From contig CAZURK010000002.1 of NCBI GenBank assembly GCA_964623055.1, forward strand, positions 62,001-126,000: DNA of 64,000 nucleotides. Reading direction: 5' to 3'. Position 1 is the first letter of the stretch, and each line of letters starts with the position of its first letter. The stretch is from JADHUC01 sp964623055. Its GTDB lineage: Bacteria; Planctomycetota; Planctomycetia; Pirellulales; Pirellulaceae. Below the pieces are notes generated by a model, which had not been told where the DNA came from, ran no database searches, and saw nothing but the letters and a program-made list of their open reading frames with translations. Shown in pieces: positions 16,608 through 26,233 of the stretch. A program made the translations under genes and the position numbers.

Positions 16608-18718
16608 GTCTGCTCACACCGCTGTACATGCTCGGCCTCTTCGCGCTTTCGCTGCCGGTGTTGCTGCACCTGATTCGCCGGCGGCCGCGCGGTCGGTACA
16701 CGTTCAGTTCTTTGATGTTCCTCACGCCGTCACCTCCGCGGCTTACTCGTAAGAGTCGTCTGGATCAGATTCTGCTCTTGCTGCTCCGCGCCGCAGCCTT
16801 GGCGCTGCTCGCATTCGCTTTCGCCCGCCCGTTCCTTCGCGAAGCGGACCGATTGGGTCTGGGCAACGCCGTTCACAGGAAAGTGGCAATCGTTGTTGAC
16901 ACGAGCGCGAGCATGCGTCGGCCCGCATTGTGGTTGCAGGCATCAACCGCCGTGAACCGTTGGCTCGACGATCTTGGGCCCCACGACGACGTTGCCCTGT
17001 TCGCGTTCGACGGAGGCGTTCGTGCAGCAATGCCATTCGATGCGGGAAATGTAGGGGATCCCAAACAGCGTCTGCAGATTTTACGCACAGAGCTAGACAA
17101 ACTGTCGCCAACTCACGGCGCGACGCGTCTGGGCGACGCCTTGGTTCGAGTGGCCGACGAACTGCACGATGCGTCGGGGCGTTCCGAAGGCGCCGTCGAG
17201 ACGATGCGACAGATCGTGCTGATCAGCGATCTCCAGCGAGGCAGCGACCTGGAGCCGCTTCCGTCCTACGAATGGCCCGAAGGCGTACAACTCGTGATCG
17301 AACGGGTCGTGCCCACTGAAATCGCCAACGCCGGGGTGCACGTCGCGCCGGAGCGTACCGATGACGAAGTGATTGACACGGGCGAAGCGGTTCGCGTCCG
17401 AGTGACGAACGATCGTGAGTCCAATGTGAGTCAATTCCAGTTGTGTTGGCTGAACGAGTTCGGCCACGCGCTCGACGACCAGCCGGTGAACTCTCATGTG
17501 CCTGCAGGCGAAAGTCGAATCGTTCGTTTGCCGCGACCGGCCACGTCGTCTTTGATGACTGGCATCCGTCTAACGGGCGATGGCAATGACTTTGACAATA
17601 CACTGTTCCTTACTCCGATGCGACAACAGACTGTGCATGTGATGTACGTTGGCAGCGACGCGTCCGACGACCCTGACGGCTTGCGGTATTACCTTGAACG
17701 GGCACTGCCCGATTCGCTTCGTTACAGGGCGACCCTGTCGGCAAAGTCGCCGAACGAATCGCTCAACTCTGCAGAACTCGACGCGATGCGTTTGATCGTC
17801 GTCGGCGATCCGCTTGCCGAAACGCCTGCCACATCGTTACGCGATTACATGCAGGATGGAGGCAACGTTTTCTTCGTTCTTAAGGACGCACAATCGGGCG
17901 AGACTCTCCGGAACATCCTCAACAGCCGGACGCTAGACGTGCAGGAGGATTCAACCGGCGACTATTCCATGCTGGGAACGATCGCTTGGGGGCATCCGTT
18001 ATTCACCACGTTTGCCGATCCCCGCTTCAACGATTTCACGAAGATACACTTCTGGAAGCATCGCCGTGTGGAGGTCGAAGCCGATGAGAATCTTCAAGTA
18101 TTGGCACGGTTTGACAACGGCAACCCGGCATTGATCGAGCAAAGACACGGACGCGGCCGCCTGCTTGTGCTAACCAGTGGATGGCATCCGGACGACAGCC
18201 AGTTAGCTCGATCGACCAAGTTCGTGCCGCTGGTCATGCGGGTCTTGGAGAACGCAGGAAGCGACGACTTGGTGCGCAGTCAGTATCAAGTCGGCGAGTC
18301 CATTGGGTTGCCGAACGACGAAACGCAATCAGCTCCCTTCGTCGTCACAACGCCCAACGGGGAGGAGGTCGAGTTGGCTTTGGGCGCACCGACGTTTGAC
18401 GGAACCGACACGCCTGGCATCTATCGGCTCGAACGCGATGATTCACCGAGTGAGTTCGCCGTGAATCTCGCCAGTGCCGAGAGCATAACGGCGCCCTTCG
18501 ACGCAGCCGAACTGGAGCAATGGGGCGTGCGTCTGGGCCACGAGAACAAACGTGCGGATATCGTCGAGCGGCGTCGCCAGATGCGGGACGTGGAACTGGA
18601 GAAGAAACAGAAGCTCTGGCGCTGGCTGATCGTGGCGGCGCTGGGCATCTTGGTGCTGGAAACATGGCTGGCCGGGCGAGCGGGGCGTGGAGCCTCTGCC
18701 GCCTCAGATGGAGTATAG
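16604..18718 (+). CDS. BatA-domain/VWA membrane protein
   Basis: 704 residues, start overlapping the DUF58 stop by 4 bp. The BatA N-terminal domain has two helices (LYMLGLFALSLPVLLHLIRR and LLLLLRAAALALLAFAFARPF). A VWA domain with MIDAS DTSASM (about residue 92) and THGATRLGDAL follows. After beta-rich regions and a GATase-like segment (IVVGDPLAETP, GGNVFFVL), one C-terminal helix (WLIVAALGILVLETWLAG) follows. The layout predicts an inner-membrane protein with large domains outside the membrane core, as in BatA/BatB-type stress tolerance systems. It is the last gene before the repeat island at 18735. Confidence 0.85.
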   Translation: MSLLTPLYMLGLFALSLPVLLHLIRRRPRGRYTFSSLMFLTPSPPRLTRKSRLDQILLLLLRAAALALLAFAFARPFLREADRLGLGNAVHRKVAIVVDTSASMRRPALWLQASTAVNRWLDDLGPHDDVALFAFDGGVRAAMPFDAGNVGDPKQRLQILRTELDKLSPTHGATRLGDALVRVADELHDASGRSEGAVETMRQIVLISDLQRGSDLEPLPSYEWPEGVQLVIERVVPTEIANAGVHVAPERTDDEVIDTGEAVRVRVTNDRESNVSQFQLCWLNEFGHALDDQPVNSHVPAGESRIVRLPRPATSSLMTGIRLTGDGNDFDNTLFLTPMRQQTVHVMYVGSDASDDPDGLRYYLERALPDSLRYRATLSAKSPNESLNSAELDAMRLIVVGDPLAETPATSLRDYMQDGGNVFFVLKDAQSGETLRNILNSRTLDVQEDSTGDYSMLGTIAWGHPLFTTFADPRFNDFTKIHFWKHRRVEVEADENLQVLARFDNGNPALIEQRHGRGRLLVLTSGWHPDDSQLARSTKFVPLVMRVLENAGSDDLVRSQYQVGESIGLPNDETQSAPFVVTTPNGEEVELALGAPTFDGTDTPGIYRLERDDSPSEFAVNLASAESITAPFDAAELEQWGVRLGHENKRADIVERRRQMRDVELEKKQKLWRWLIVAALGILVLETWLAGRAGRGASAASDGV

Positions 18719-19114
18719 TCCTGGACTACTTGGATTGCTATGTGCCTGTTTTGTTCCAGTCCCGAAGGGACGACCTTAAGCGAGCCCAGGGTGGAGCGAC
18801 GTGAGGGAAACGAACGTCGCGCAACCCTGGGTACGGAGGACAATCGAGGCCGAAACCCCAAAGGGGTGACGCTAAACGCGTTGAAACTCCGCAGCTAGCG
18901 CCGCCCCGCTGGGGCTTTGGATCCTGTGTGACCACAATACCCAGGGTTACGCGACGTTCGCAGACTCACGTCGCTCCACCCTGGGCTGACATAGGAACGT
19001 GCCTTTGGCACTGAACATTCCGGTGCAAACGCTGTAGGACTCTCGTGAGCCGTCCAGACGGTTCCGCCAGACCCGTCCTACTTTGTTAGTACGTTACATC
19101 AAGGTGACCGTGAC
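18719..19114. repeat. Intergenic palindromic repeat island within the operon-like cluster
   Basis: This 396-bp gap contains two long inverted arms, 18783-18833 and 18938-18987 (AGCCCAGGGTGGAGCGACGT... read in opposite directions). Each is itself an imperfect palindrome (CCCAGGGT...ACCCTGGG). Between them are further small palindromes, e.g. ACCCCAAAGGGGT near 18857 and CCGCCCCGCTGGGGC near 18902; TCCCGAAGGGA lies near 18761. No credible gene is present. A new promoter for the downstream genes may lie in the last 100 bp, but I could not identify it. Confidence 0.8.
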
Positions 19115-22100
19115 ATGTACGGACAACTCCTTCACGAACTGGAACGCGTTGCCCGCCGCTACCGGGGTTTCTTCGCCTGGAAGCGGTTGGCGGTTTGTGC
19201 TTTTGCATTTGCGGTGATTGGGTTTCTCTGCCTGGGTTTGGCTCATGCCATGGCGTGGGGAGGGCAGGTCGTCGCGCCGTTCCTGGCGGGCGTCGCCATT
19301 CTGGCGCTGATCGTCAGCGTGCTCACGGCAAGAGTATCGGCTCGCGACCGTCGATGGGTGGCCAGACAAGTCGAAGCCAGGCATTCGGATCTTCGCGACC
19401 TGCTGTCGACTGCCGTGGAACAAAGGCCGCTGTTGCCAAACTCGCGATTCGGGTACCTGCAGACGGTTGTTATCCAAAATGCAGTTCAGCATTCTCAAAG
19501 GCATGATTGGCTGGACGTGCTTCCTCCTCGAAAGCTGCGGCGCACGCGGTGGGCAGGTCTATTGTCGCTGGGATTGTTGGCGGCCGTTACCGGCGGTCTT
19601 GCCGTCTACGCCAAACAGCACGAGACGACGCTACACCTGCCTTTCTTGCCCCAGCCGCCGGCCGAAGCCTTGGAATACCGCGTCACGGTATCGCCCGGCG
19701 ACACGGAAGCAGAAAGGGGTTCGAGCCTGGTCGTCACGGCTCGTTTCGAGGGGCCCGTTCCCGACAATGCGACGTTGGTTTACCAGTCCGACGACAAAGA
19801 GGCCGTTCGTGTTCCGATGTCACTGAGCTTGTCCGATCCGCTGTTCGGCGGGCATCTGGCCGACGTACGCAAGGACTTTTCCTACCGCGTCGAGTATGCC
19901 GATCAATCGACCGAGGACTTCCAAGTGTCCGTCTACGATCTGCCCGAACTCGAACGGGCGGACGCCTCGCTCGTACTTCCGGAATACACGTCGCAGGAGC
20001 CAAAGCTGGTTGAAGACACTCGACGCATCACCGCTGTGGAAGGTACCGAGTTGACGCTCTTGTGCCGACTGAACATTCCGGTCGAACAGGCGCAACTTGT
20101 CGGCGAGGATGGAGAGAACGTCGAGCTTCAGGCGACGACCGATGATCCGACGATGTACAAGATGACACAGACTCTTCAGGAGACGGTGCGGTACAAGCTT
20201 GAACTGGTTGCGGAAGCGGGACGGCGAAACAAGCTGCCGCCCGAGTTCGTCTTTCGCGTCACGCCGAACGGGCCTCCCGACGTCAAGGTTGCCATTCCGG
20301 CTAAGGACGTTCGCGTTTCTCCCATCGAGGAGTTGGAGACCGCGGGGAGCGTTTGGGACGATATCGGGCTGAACTCGTACGGGATCAGCTACGAGTTGGC
20401 CGGGCTCGTGGCAAAGGACGTCGTCCTTGGCGGCCGGACACCGAATAAAGAACGCCAACAGATCGAACATCTGATCGAATTGGAAACGCTTCAGGCCCAG
20501 CCCGATCAGCTTCTGTCCTACTATTTTTGGGCCGAAGACTTCGGACCGGACGGCAAGCCGCGTCGGACTTTGGGCGACATGTATTTCGCCGAAGTACGGC
20601 ACTTCGAGGAGATCTTCCGCGAGGGACAACAGCCGCCCGGCGGCCAGCAACAGTCGCAGCAACAACAGCAGCAACAGGGGCAGAATGCCCAGCAGGCCGG
20701 TCAACTGGCCGAACTACAGAAGCAGATCATCAACGCCACTTGGACCGTGATCCGCCGCGAAATCGGCTCGACGCCGACCGACGACTTTACGCCCGACGTG
20801 CAGAAACTGCTCGATTCGCAATCGGAACTCTTGGAGCCTCTAGCCGAACTGGCCGGAGAATTGCAGGACCCTCAGTCCGGTCAGCACATTGCGGATGTCA
20901 AGCAGCACATGGATGACGCGATCACGCATCTGACCGGGGCGGTCCAGGCAAGTTCCATTGATAGCCTCCATCCTGCACTGACCGCCGAAAAGGCCGCGTA
21001 TCAGGCACTGCTGCGATTGCGGGCACGGGAACATCGCGTCTCCCGAGGCCAGCCGCAGCAGTCCCAGACGGCCCAATCCAGCGCCAGCGGTCCACAAAGC
21101 CGCGCCCAGCAGCAGTTAGAGCAACTGCAACTGAACAACTCGCAGAATCGCTATGAGACCGAACAGCAGGCGCTCTCGCAGCAGGACCTGGCCAACCAGG
21201 AGAATCTGCAGGTGCTCAACCGGCTGAGGGACTTGGCGCGGCGCCAGGACGATCTGAACCGGCGTCTGAAAGAGCTTCAATCGGCACTCGAGGAAGCCCA
21301 AACCGAACAGGAACGCGAAGAGACTCGCCGCCAACTCCAACGGCTGCGGGATCAGGAGGATGAACTCCTGCGTGATTTGGATGAACTGGCCGAACGAATG
21401 GAGCGGCCGGAGAATCAGGAGAGCATGGCCGACGCCCGGCAGAATCTCGAACAGACGCGTCGAAATATGCGGCAGGCTTCTGAAGCGTTGCGCGAAGGCC
21501 AGGTCTCTCGAGCCGTAGCGAGCGGGACACGGGCCGAGCGAGAACTAACGGAGATGCGCGAGGAGTTCCAGAACCGGACAGCTAACCGCTTCTCCGAAGA
21601 AATGAGACAGCTCCGCGCCGAGGCCAGGCGACTTGACCAACGAGAGAACGAACTGGCCCAGCAGCTTCGTGATCTGGATCAGCCGGACGACGAACGACGT
21701 CGACTCGGTGACCACTCCAAGCGTGAAGAGATGTCGGAAGGTCTACGGCAACAGCAAGAAGATCTTCAGCGGCTGTTGGAGGACATGCAGGAGACAAGCG
21801 AGGACGCCGAAGACGCCGAACCATTGATGGCGCGCCAATTGTACGATTCGATCCGGCAGACGCAGCAGGGGCGGGTCGACGATGCGCTGGGCGCGGCACG
21901 CAGGCTGCTGGACGCGGGCCTGATGGACCAATCCAGGGACGTGGAAGCGGTGGCAGGTCAAGGTATTGAAGAATTGAAGGAAGGGGTCGAGAAGGCGGCG
22001 GATAACGTACTCGGAGACGAAACCGAAGCCCTTCGCCGAGCCCACGAAACTCTTACGAATCTGGCCGAGGAACTCGACAACGAACTCGCAACGGTAGACG

Positions 22101-22762
22101 GCCGGCGGGAAGAGGATTCAGGGGATCGGAAACCAGATCGTGCTGGCGGCCGACCCGGCGACGCACGAGCCTCCGATAGCGAGCAGCCAAACCCGAACGA
22201 ACAAGGCGCCAAGCCCGATAGCAGGCCCACGGGACGCTCGGGCGAACGGCCCGGGGATAGTCCGGCTCGTCCTACACCCTCGAACGAGAAACCGCAGCCG
22301 AACAAATCGTCCACTGCACCGCAAGGCGGCCAGCCGCGTGATGGGCAGCCGAAAGATGGACAGGACACAAGCCGCGGTGGCGGATCGGAGCGACCCAGTC
22401 AGCTCGAATCACCGCGCGATGGCCCGATGGGCGGCGAGGATTTCTTGGAGTGGTCGGACCGGCTTCGCGAGGTCGAGGAAATGATGGACAGTCCGGACCT
22501 GAGGAGCGAGGCGGCCAGGATCCGAGATCGCGCCCGGGGCATACGTCGCGACTTCCGGCGAGGTGGCACCAAGGGGCCTAACTGGGACCTCGTGCGGGAG
22601 TTCGTCGCCGAGCCGTTGAACGAGTTACGGGATCGCGTGGCCGAGGAGTTGCTTCGTCGTGAGAATCGCGAACAGATGGTCCCGATCGACCGCGATCCGG
22701 TCCCGGGGAAATATGCGGATTCGGTACGGCGCTACTACGAGCGGTTGGGGAGCGGCAAATGA
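19115..22762 (+). CDS. Large coiled-coil membrane protein (DUF4175-like)
   Basis: 1215 residues from ATG 19115 (AAGGTGA upstream). There are two N-terminal membrane helices (about 25-70: LAVCAFAFAVIGFLCLGLAHA, VVAPFLAGVAILALIVSVL) and a third near 150-175 (WAGLLSLGLLAAVTGGLAVY). Beta-sandwich-like regions follow up to about 500, then a Q-rich linker (GGQQQSQQQQQQQGQ). Long E/R/Q-rich coiled coils span about 640-1000, a P/G/N/S-rich disordered tract about 1010-1110, and a short helical tail ends the protein. The topology resembles DUF4175-type proteins found beside MoxR/VWA genes. It overlaps the next gene by 4 bp. It is likely a scaffold anchored in the inner membrane. Confidence 0.72.
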   Translation: MYGQLLHELERVARRYRGFFAWKRLAVCAFAFAVIGFLCLGLAHAMAWGGQVVAPFLAGVAILALIVSVLTARVSARDRRWVARQVEARHSDLRDLLSTAVEQRPLLPNSRFGYLQTVVIQNAVQHSQRHDWLDVLPPRKLRRTRWAGLLSLGLLAAVTGGLAVYAKQHETTLHLPFLPQPPAEALEYRVTVSPGDTEAERGSSLVVTARFEGPVPDNATLVYQSDDKEAVRVPMSLSLSDPLFGGHLADVRKDFSYRVEYADQSTEDFQVSVYDLPELERADASLVLPEYTSQEPKLVEDTRRITAVEGTELTLLCRLNIPVEQAQLVGEDGENVELQATTDDPTMYKMTQTLQETVRYKLELVAEAGRRNKLPPEFVFRVTPNGPPDVKVAIPAKDVRVSPIEELETAGSVWDDIGLNSYGISYELAGLVAKDVVLGGRTPNKERQQIEHLIELETLQAQPDQLLSYYFWAEDFGPDGKPRRTLGDMYFAEVRHFEEIFREGQQPPGGQQQSQQQQQQQGQNAQQAGQLAELQKQIINATWTVIRREIGSTPTDDFTPDVQKLLDSQSELLEPLAELAGELQDPQSGQHIADVKQHMDDAITHLTGAVQASSIDSLHPALTAEKAAYQALLRLRAREHRVSRGQPQQSQTAQSSASGPQSRAQQQLEQLQLNNSQNRYETEQQALSQQDLANQENLQVLNRLRDLARRQDDLNRRLKELQSALEEAQTEQEREETRRQLQRLRDQEDELLRDLDELAERMERPENQESMADARQNLEQTRRNMRQASEALREGQVSRAVASGTRAERELTEMREEFQNRTANRFSEEMRQLRAEARRLDQRENELAQQLRDLDQPDDERRRLGDHSKREEMSEGLRQQQEDLQRLLEDMQETSEDAEDAEPLMARQLYDSIRQTQQGRVDDALGAARRLLDAGLMDQSRDVEAVAGQGIEELKEGVEKAADNVLGDETEALRRAHETLTNLAEELDNELATVDGRREEDSGDRKPDRAGGRPGDARASDSEQPNPNEQGAKPDSRPTGRSGERPGDSPARPTPSNEKPQPNKSSTAPQGGQPRDGQPKDGQDTSRGGGSERPSQLESPRDGPMGGEDFLEWSDRLREVEEMMDSPDLRSEAARIRDRARGIRRDFRRGGTKGPNWDLVREFVAEPLNELRDRVAEELLRRENREQMVPIDRDPVPGKYADSVRRYYERLGSGK

Positions 22763-25116
22763 GTTTTGCGTCGCTGTTTCTCGGAGCCCCGGCTTGGGTT
22801 TGGCTCGCCTTGGCGATCAGCCTGGCGACCGTGACCGCGGTCGTATGGAGCTACCGACGCGCACCCGTCTCGCTCGTCACCAGAAGCTTGGCAGCGCTGT
22901 TCAAGACCGTCGCCGTTCTTGCGCTCGCGGCGTGTCTGATCGAACCGCTGTGGAGCGGCATGCGGCCGCGTCCCGGTGCGAATCTGTTCACATTGCTGGT
23001 CGACGATAGCCAGAGCCTCCAAATCCGCGATTCCGGCAACGGACGGACTCGGGCGCAAGTAGCTCGTGAGCTAATGGCCGAAGACACCGGATGGCAAACA
23101 CGTCTGAGTCAGGACTTCGACGTTCGGCGTTACCGATTCGCCCGGCGGCTTCGCTCGTTGGACGGCGCGGCCCAGCTTGACGGATCGGGAGATGCGTCGT
23201 GCTTGAAAACAGCGTTGTCGACGATTGGGAATCGCTACAGGGGGCGTCCTTTGGCCGGCGTGCTCGTATTCACCGACGGCAACGCCACCGATTTGGCCGA
23301 CGATCAGGTTGACCTCTCCGAACTGCCGCTCATTTATCCTGTTCCATTAGGCACCGAGACGGAAATCAAGGACGTGAGCATCGGCCCCGTGTCCGTCAGC
23401 CAAACCAATTTCGAGCAGAGCCCGGTGACGATACGGGCCGACGTGACCGCAAGAGGCTACGACGACGAGAAGCTTGCGGTCCAGTTGTTGGACGAGCGGG
23501 GCGAGCAGCTCGAGGAACAGACGATCGAGGCCGACGAAGGCGAACCGCACACAGTTCGATTTCGCGTGCGGCCCGATGGCTCCGGCGTCCACTTCTATCA
23601 GGTGCGAGCCGTGTCGAACTCCGAGCGTTGGCAACTTGACCCATCAACGGAAAGAGAACCCGCCGAGGCCACGTTGGCTAACAACGCAAAGCTGGCGTGC
23701 GTCGAGCGGCCGAAGGGGCCCTATCGTGTGCTATATGTGTCGGGGCGCCCCAACTGGGAATTCAAATTCCTGCGACGCGCGTTGGCCGAGGATGGCGAGG
23801 TCAAGCTGGTCGGCTTGATCCGCGTCGCTAAACGCGAGCCGAAGTTTGCCTACCTGGGACGCACTGGCGAAACGACCAATCCGCTGTACCGCGGTTTTTC
23901 TAACCAGGACGACGAGGAAGCGGAGCAGTATGACGAGCCGGTTCTGATTCGACTCGGTACGGAGGACGATGCGGAACTGCGCGACGGTTTCCCAACAACC
24001 GCCGACGAGCTGTTCCCGTACCACGCGATCATCTTGGACGACCTGGAGGCGGCCTACTTCACACAGGACCAACTGCTACTGATCCAGCGATACGTCAGTC
24101 GCCGCGGCGGCGGACTGTTGATGCTGGGCGGCGCCGAATCGTTTCGGCAGGACGAGTTTACCCGCACGCCCGTGGGTGAGCTTCTGCCGATTTACCTCGA
24201 CCGACAGCCCGCGCCAGCGCAAGACGCTCGTTATCAACTCACGCTTACTCGCGAAGGGTGGCTCCAACCGTGGACACGGCTCCGCGACACAGAAGAAGCC
24301 GAGAAGGAACGTTTCGACGCGATGCCGGCGTTTGACACGTTCAATCGGATAAGCGGAATCAAGCCTGGCGCGTCGATTCTGGCGGAAGCAACGGATCAGA
24401 ATGGAAAACGTCATCCGGCGCTCGTTTCGCAGCGTTTCGGCAAAGGCCGCTCCGCTGCGTTGATGATTGGCGATATGTGGCAATGGGGGCTTGGGCGGAA
24501 ATCGGACGAAGAAGACGATCTGGCTCGTACCTGGCGGCAGATGATCCGTTGGCTCGTCGCCGAAGTGCCGCGGCGGGTCGAGGTGGACGTTCGCAAGACA
24601 ACGGGAAGTTCCGTAGATCCCGTGGAAATACGCGTGAACGTCAGCGATGCCCAGTTCCTTCCTATGGACAATGTGGCGGTGGATGTAGCGGTAACCACGC
24701 CGGACGGACATACGCAGAAACTCCGGGCCGGTGCCAGCGAACAGCAGGCGGGCATGTACGTGGCGAGATGTGGCGCAAACGAGGCGGGCGCCTATCGCGC
24801 CACAGTGACGGTCGTCGCGCCGGACGGGCACGAAATCGGCACATCCGAGACAGGCTGGACCGCGGAACCGGCTGCGAGCGAGTTCCGCCGACTTTCGCCG
24901 GATCTTGCGCTGCTGGAGCGCATCGCGCGGGAGACGGGAGGCGAAATCGTCGAACCGAGTCAACTTGACGAGTTCGTGGCCGGTCTGCCAAACCGCAAAA
25001 TTCCGATCGTGGAACCGTGGGTGTATCCCCTGTGGCACCAGCCGGCCATATTCCTGTTCGCCATCTGTTGCCTATTGACAGAATGGGGCCTCAGACGATG
25101 GAGGGGCCTGCCGTGA
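22759..25116 (+). CDS. VWA/GATase-like membrane protein
   Basis: 785 residues. The start overlaps the preceding stop (ATGA). Two N-terminal helices (ASLFLGAPAWVWLALAISLATV and LAALFKTVAVLALAACLIEPLW) and one C-terminal helix (QPAIFLFAICCLLTEWGL) flank a large domain. This has a VWA-like segment with DDSQS as MIDAS and GVLVFTDGNATDLADD. A glutamine-amidotransferase-like/DUF4159-like region follows (YHAIILDDLEAAYFTQDQL, RRGGGLLMLGGAESF, GKGRSAALMIGDMWQWGLG). It is typical of the second large VWA-type protein in planctomycete MoxR clusters. Confidence 0.8.
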   Translation: MSFASLFLGAPAWVWLALAISLATVTAVVWSYRRAPVSLVTRSLAALFKTVAVLALAACLIEPLWSGMRPRPGANLFTLLVDDSQSLQIRDSGNGRTRAQVARELMAEDTGWQTRLSQDFDVRRYRFARRLRSLDGAAQLDGSGDASCLKTALSTIGNRYRGRPLAGVLVFTDGNATDLADDQVDLSELPLIYPVPLGTETEIKDVSIGPVSVSQTNFEQSPVTIRADVTARGYDDEKLAVQLLDERGEQLEEQTIEADEGEPHTVRFRVRPDGSGVHFYQVRAVSNSERWQLDPSTEREPAEATLANNAKLACVERPKGPYRVLYVSGRPNWEFKFLRRALAEDGEVKLVGLIRVAKREPKFAYLGRTGETTNPLYRGFSNQDDEEAEQYDEPVLIRLGTEDDAELRDGFPTTADELFPYHAIILDDLEAAYFTQDQLLLIQRYVSRRGGGLLMLGGAESFRQDEFTRTPVGELLPIYLDRQPAPAQDARYQLTLTREGWLQPWTRLRDTEEAEKERFDAMPAFDTFNRISGIKPGASILAEATDQNGKRHPALVSQRFGKGRSAALMIGDMWQWGLGRKSDEEDDLARTWRQMIRWLVAEVPRRVEVDVRKTTGSSVDPVEIRVNVSDAQFLPMDNVAVDVAVTTPDGHTQKLRAGASEQQAGMYVARCGANEAGAYRATVTVVAPDGHEIGTSETGWTAEPAASEFRRLSPDLALLERIARETGGEIVEPSQLDEFVAGLPNRKIPIVEPWVYPLWHQPAIFLFAICCLLTEWGLRRWRGLP

Positions 25117-26198
25117 GCGTGATGGCGTTCTTTGTAGGACGGATTGCCAATCCGTCCAAGAATCTAGGGACGGATTGGCAATCCGTCCCACCTGGGTGCC
25201 TGGCCGTACTGGCAATCCTGTTCACGTTCGTCGTGACTGGCCAGGCGGCGGAACAGCCCACGGTTATCGTCGTGGTCGGTGCGCCCGGTGCGTCCGACTA
25301 CGATCGGCAATTTGACGCCTGGGCCGATCGTTGGGAAAGCGCCGCCCGACAGGCCAACGCGAGATGCCTGCGCCTGGAACGGGAGTCCTCCGACACGACG
25401 CCGGACCGCGATCGGCTGGCAGAGGTGTTGCGCGACGAACCGAAAGAGATCGAAGCGGCACTCTGGCTTGTCCTGATCGGTCACGGGACATTCGATGGAC
25501 GCAAGGCGAAGTTCAATCTCCGCGGGCCGGACGTAACTGGCACTGAATTGGCCGAATGGCTTCATCCGTTCAAGCGACCCCTAATCGTCATCAACTGTGC
25601 TTCGTCGAGCGCGCCCTTCATCAACCGGCTGTCCGCCGAGAACCGCGTCGTCGTTTCCGCGACCAAGAGCGGGTACGAATTGAACTACGCCCGATTTGGC
25701 GACCATCTCTCCGCCGCCATGGCTCAAGAATCGGCCGATCTCGACAAAGACGAGCAAACATCACTATTGGAAGCGTTCTTGCTCGCCTCACGAAAGACGC
25801 AGGAATTCTATGAACAGGAAGGACGGCTCGCCACGGAAACGGCGCTGTTGGACGACAACGGCGACGGACTCGGAACGCCAGCGAGTTGGTATCAAGGTAC
25901 CCGCGCGGTTCGGCAAGCGAAAGATGGAACCACGGTCGACGGCCGGCTTGCCCATCAGTTCCATCTCGTTCCCAACTCGCAAGAAGCAGAGATGCCGCCC
26001 GACATCCGCCGCCAGCGAGACGCTTTGGAGCAGCAGATTCGAGACCTGCGCCGATCAAAGGACGAAACGACGAATCCGGACGAGTACTACGACAACCTCG
26101 AGCCGCTGATGGTCGAGCTTGCCCGGCTATACGAGGCACTTGAACGGACGGGCAACGGTAAGTCCGACGCGACGAAGCCGCCAAGCAGTCCTAGTTGA
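25113..26198 (+). CDS. Secreted clan CD (caspase/legumain-like) cysteine peptidase homologue
   Basis: 361 residues from GTG 25113, overlapping the upstream stop (GTGA) with GGAGG 8 nt before it. The signal peptide core CLAVLAILFTFVVTGQAA is preceded by an odd insert (VGRIANPSKN, then LGTDWQSVPPG) encoded by a palindromic repeat. The domain at about 50-260 has the clan CD dyad pattern: a hydrophobic strand ending in LIGHG (His124) and LIVINCASSS (Cys162), with the expected spacing of two strands. VVSATKSGYELNYARFGDHLSAAM is the peptidase C13-like continuation. A helical C-terminus follows. It ends the operon, and a link between MoxR/VWA machinery and a caspase-like peptidase is inferred from gene order only. 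Confidence 0.75.
   Translation: MSVMAFFVGRIANPSKNLGTDWQSVPPGCLAVLAILFTFVVTGQAAEQPTVIVVVGAPGASDYDRQFDAWADRWESAARQANARCLRLERESSDTTPDRDRLAEVLRDEPKEIEAALWLVLIGHGTFDGRKAKFNLRGPDVTGTELAEWLHPFKRPLIVINCASSSAPFINRLSAENRVVVSATKSGYELNYARFGDHLSAAMAQESADLDKDEQTSLLEAFLLASRKTQEFYEQEGRLATETALLDDNGDGLGTPASWYQGTRAVRQAKDGTTVDGRLAHQFHLVPNSQEAEMPPDIRRQRDALEQQIRDLRRSKDETTNPDEYYDNLEPLMVELARLYEALERTGNGKSDATKPPSSPS
25137..25188. repeat. Paired GGACGGATTG/CAATCCGTCC palindromes inside a signal peptide
   Basis: Two 21-bp palindromes (arms GGACGGATTG and CAATCCGTCC around one base) lie at 25137-25157 and 25168-25188. They are in frame in the peptidase gene and encode RIANPS and GTDWQSVP. Peptides of this type recur in unrelated planctomycete proteins as repeat-derived sequence; that is recollection, not a search. 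Confidence 0.88.
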
Positions 26199-26233
26199 TG
26201 CTTCGACTGACGCTTGGCCTGAGTCGTGCTATC

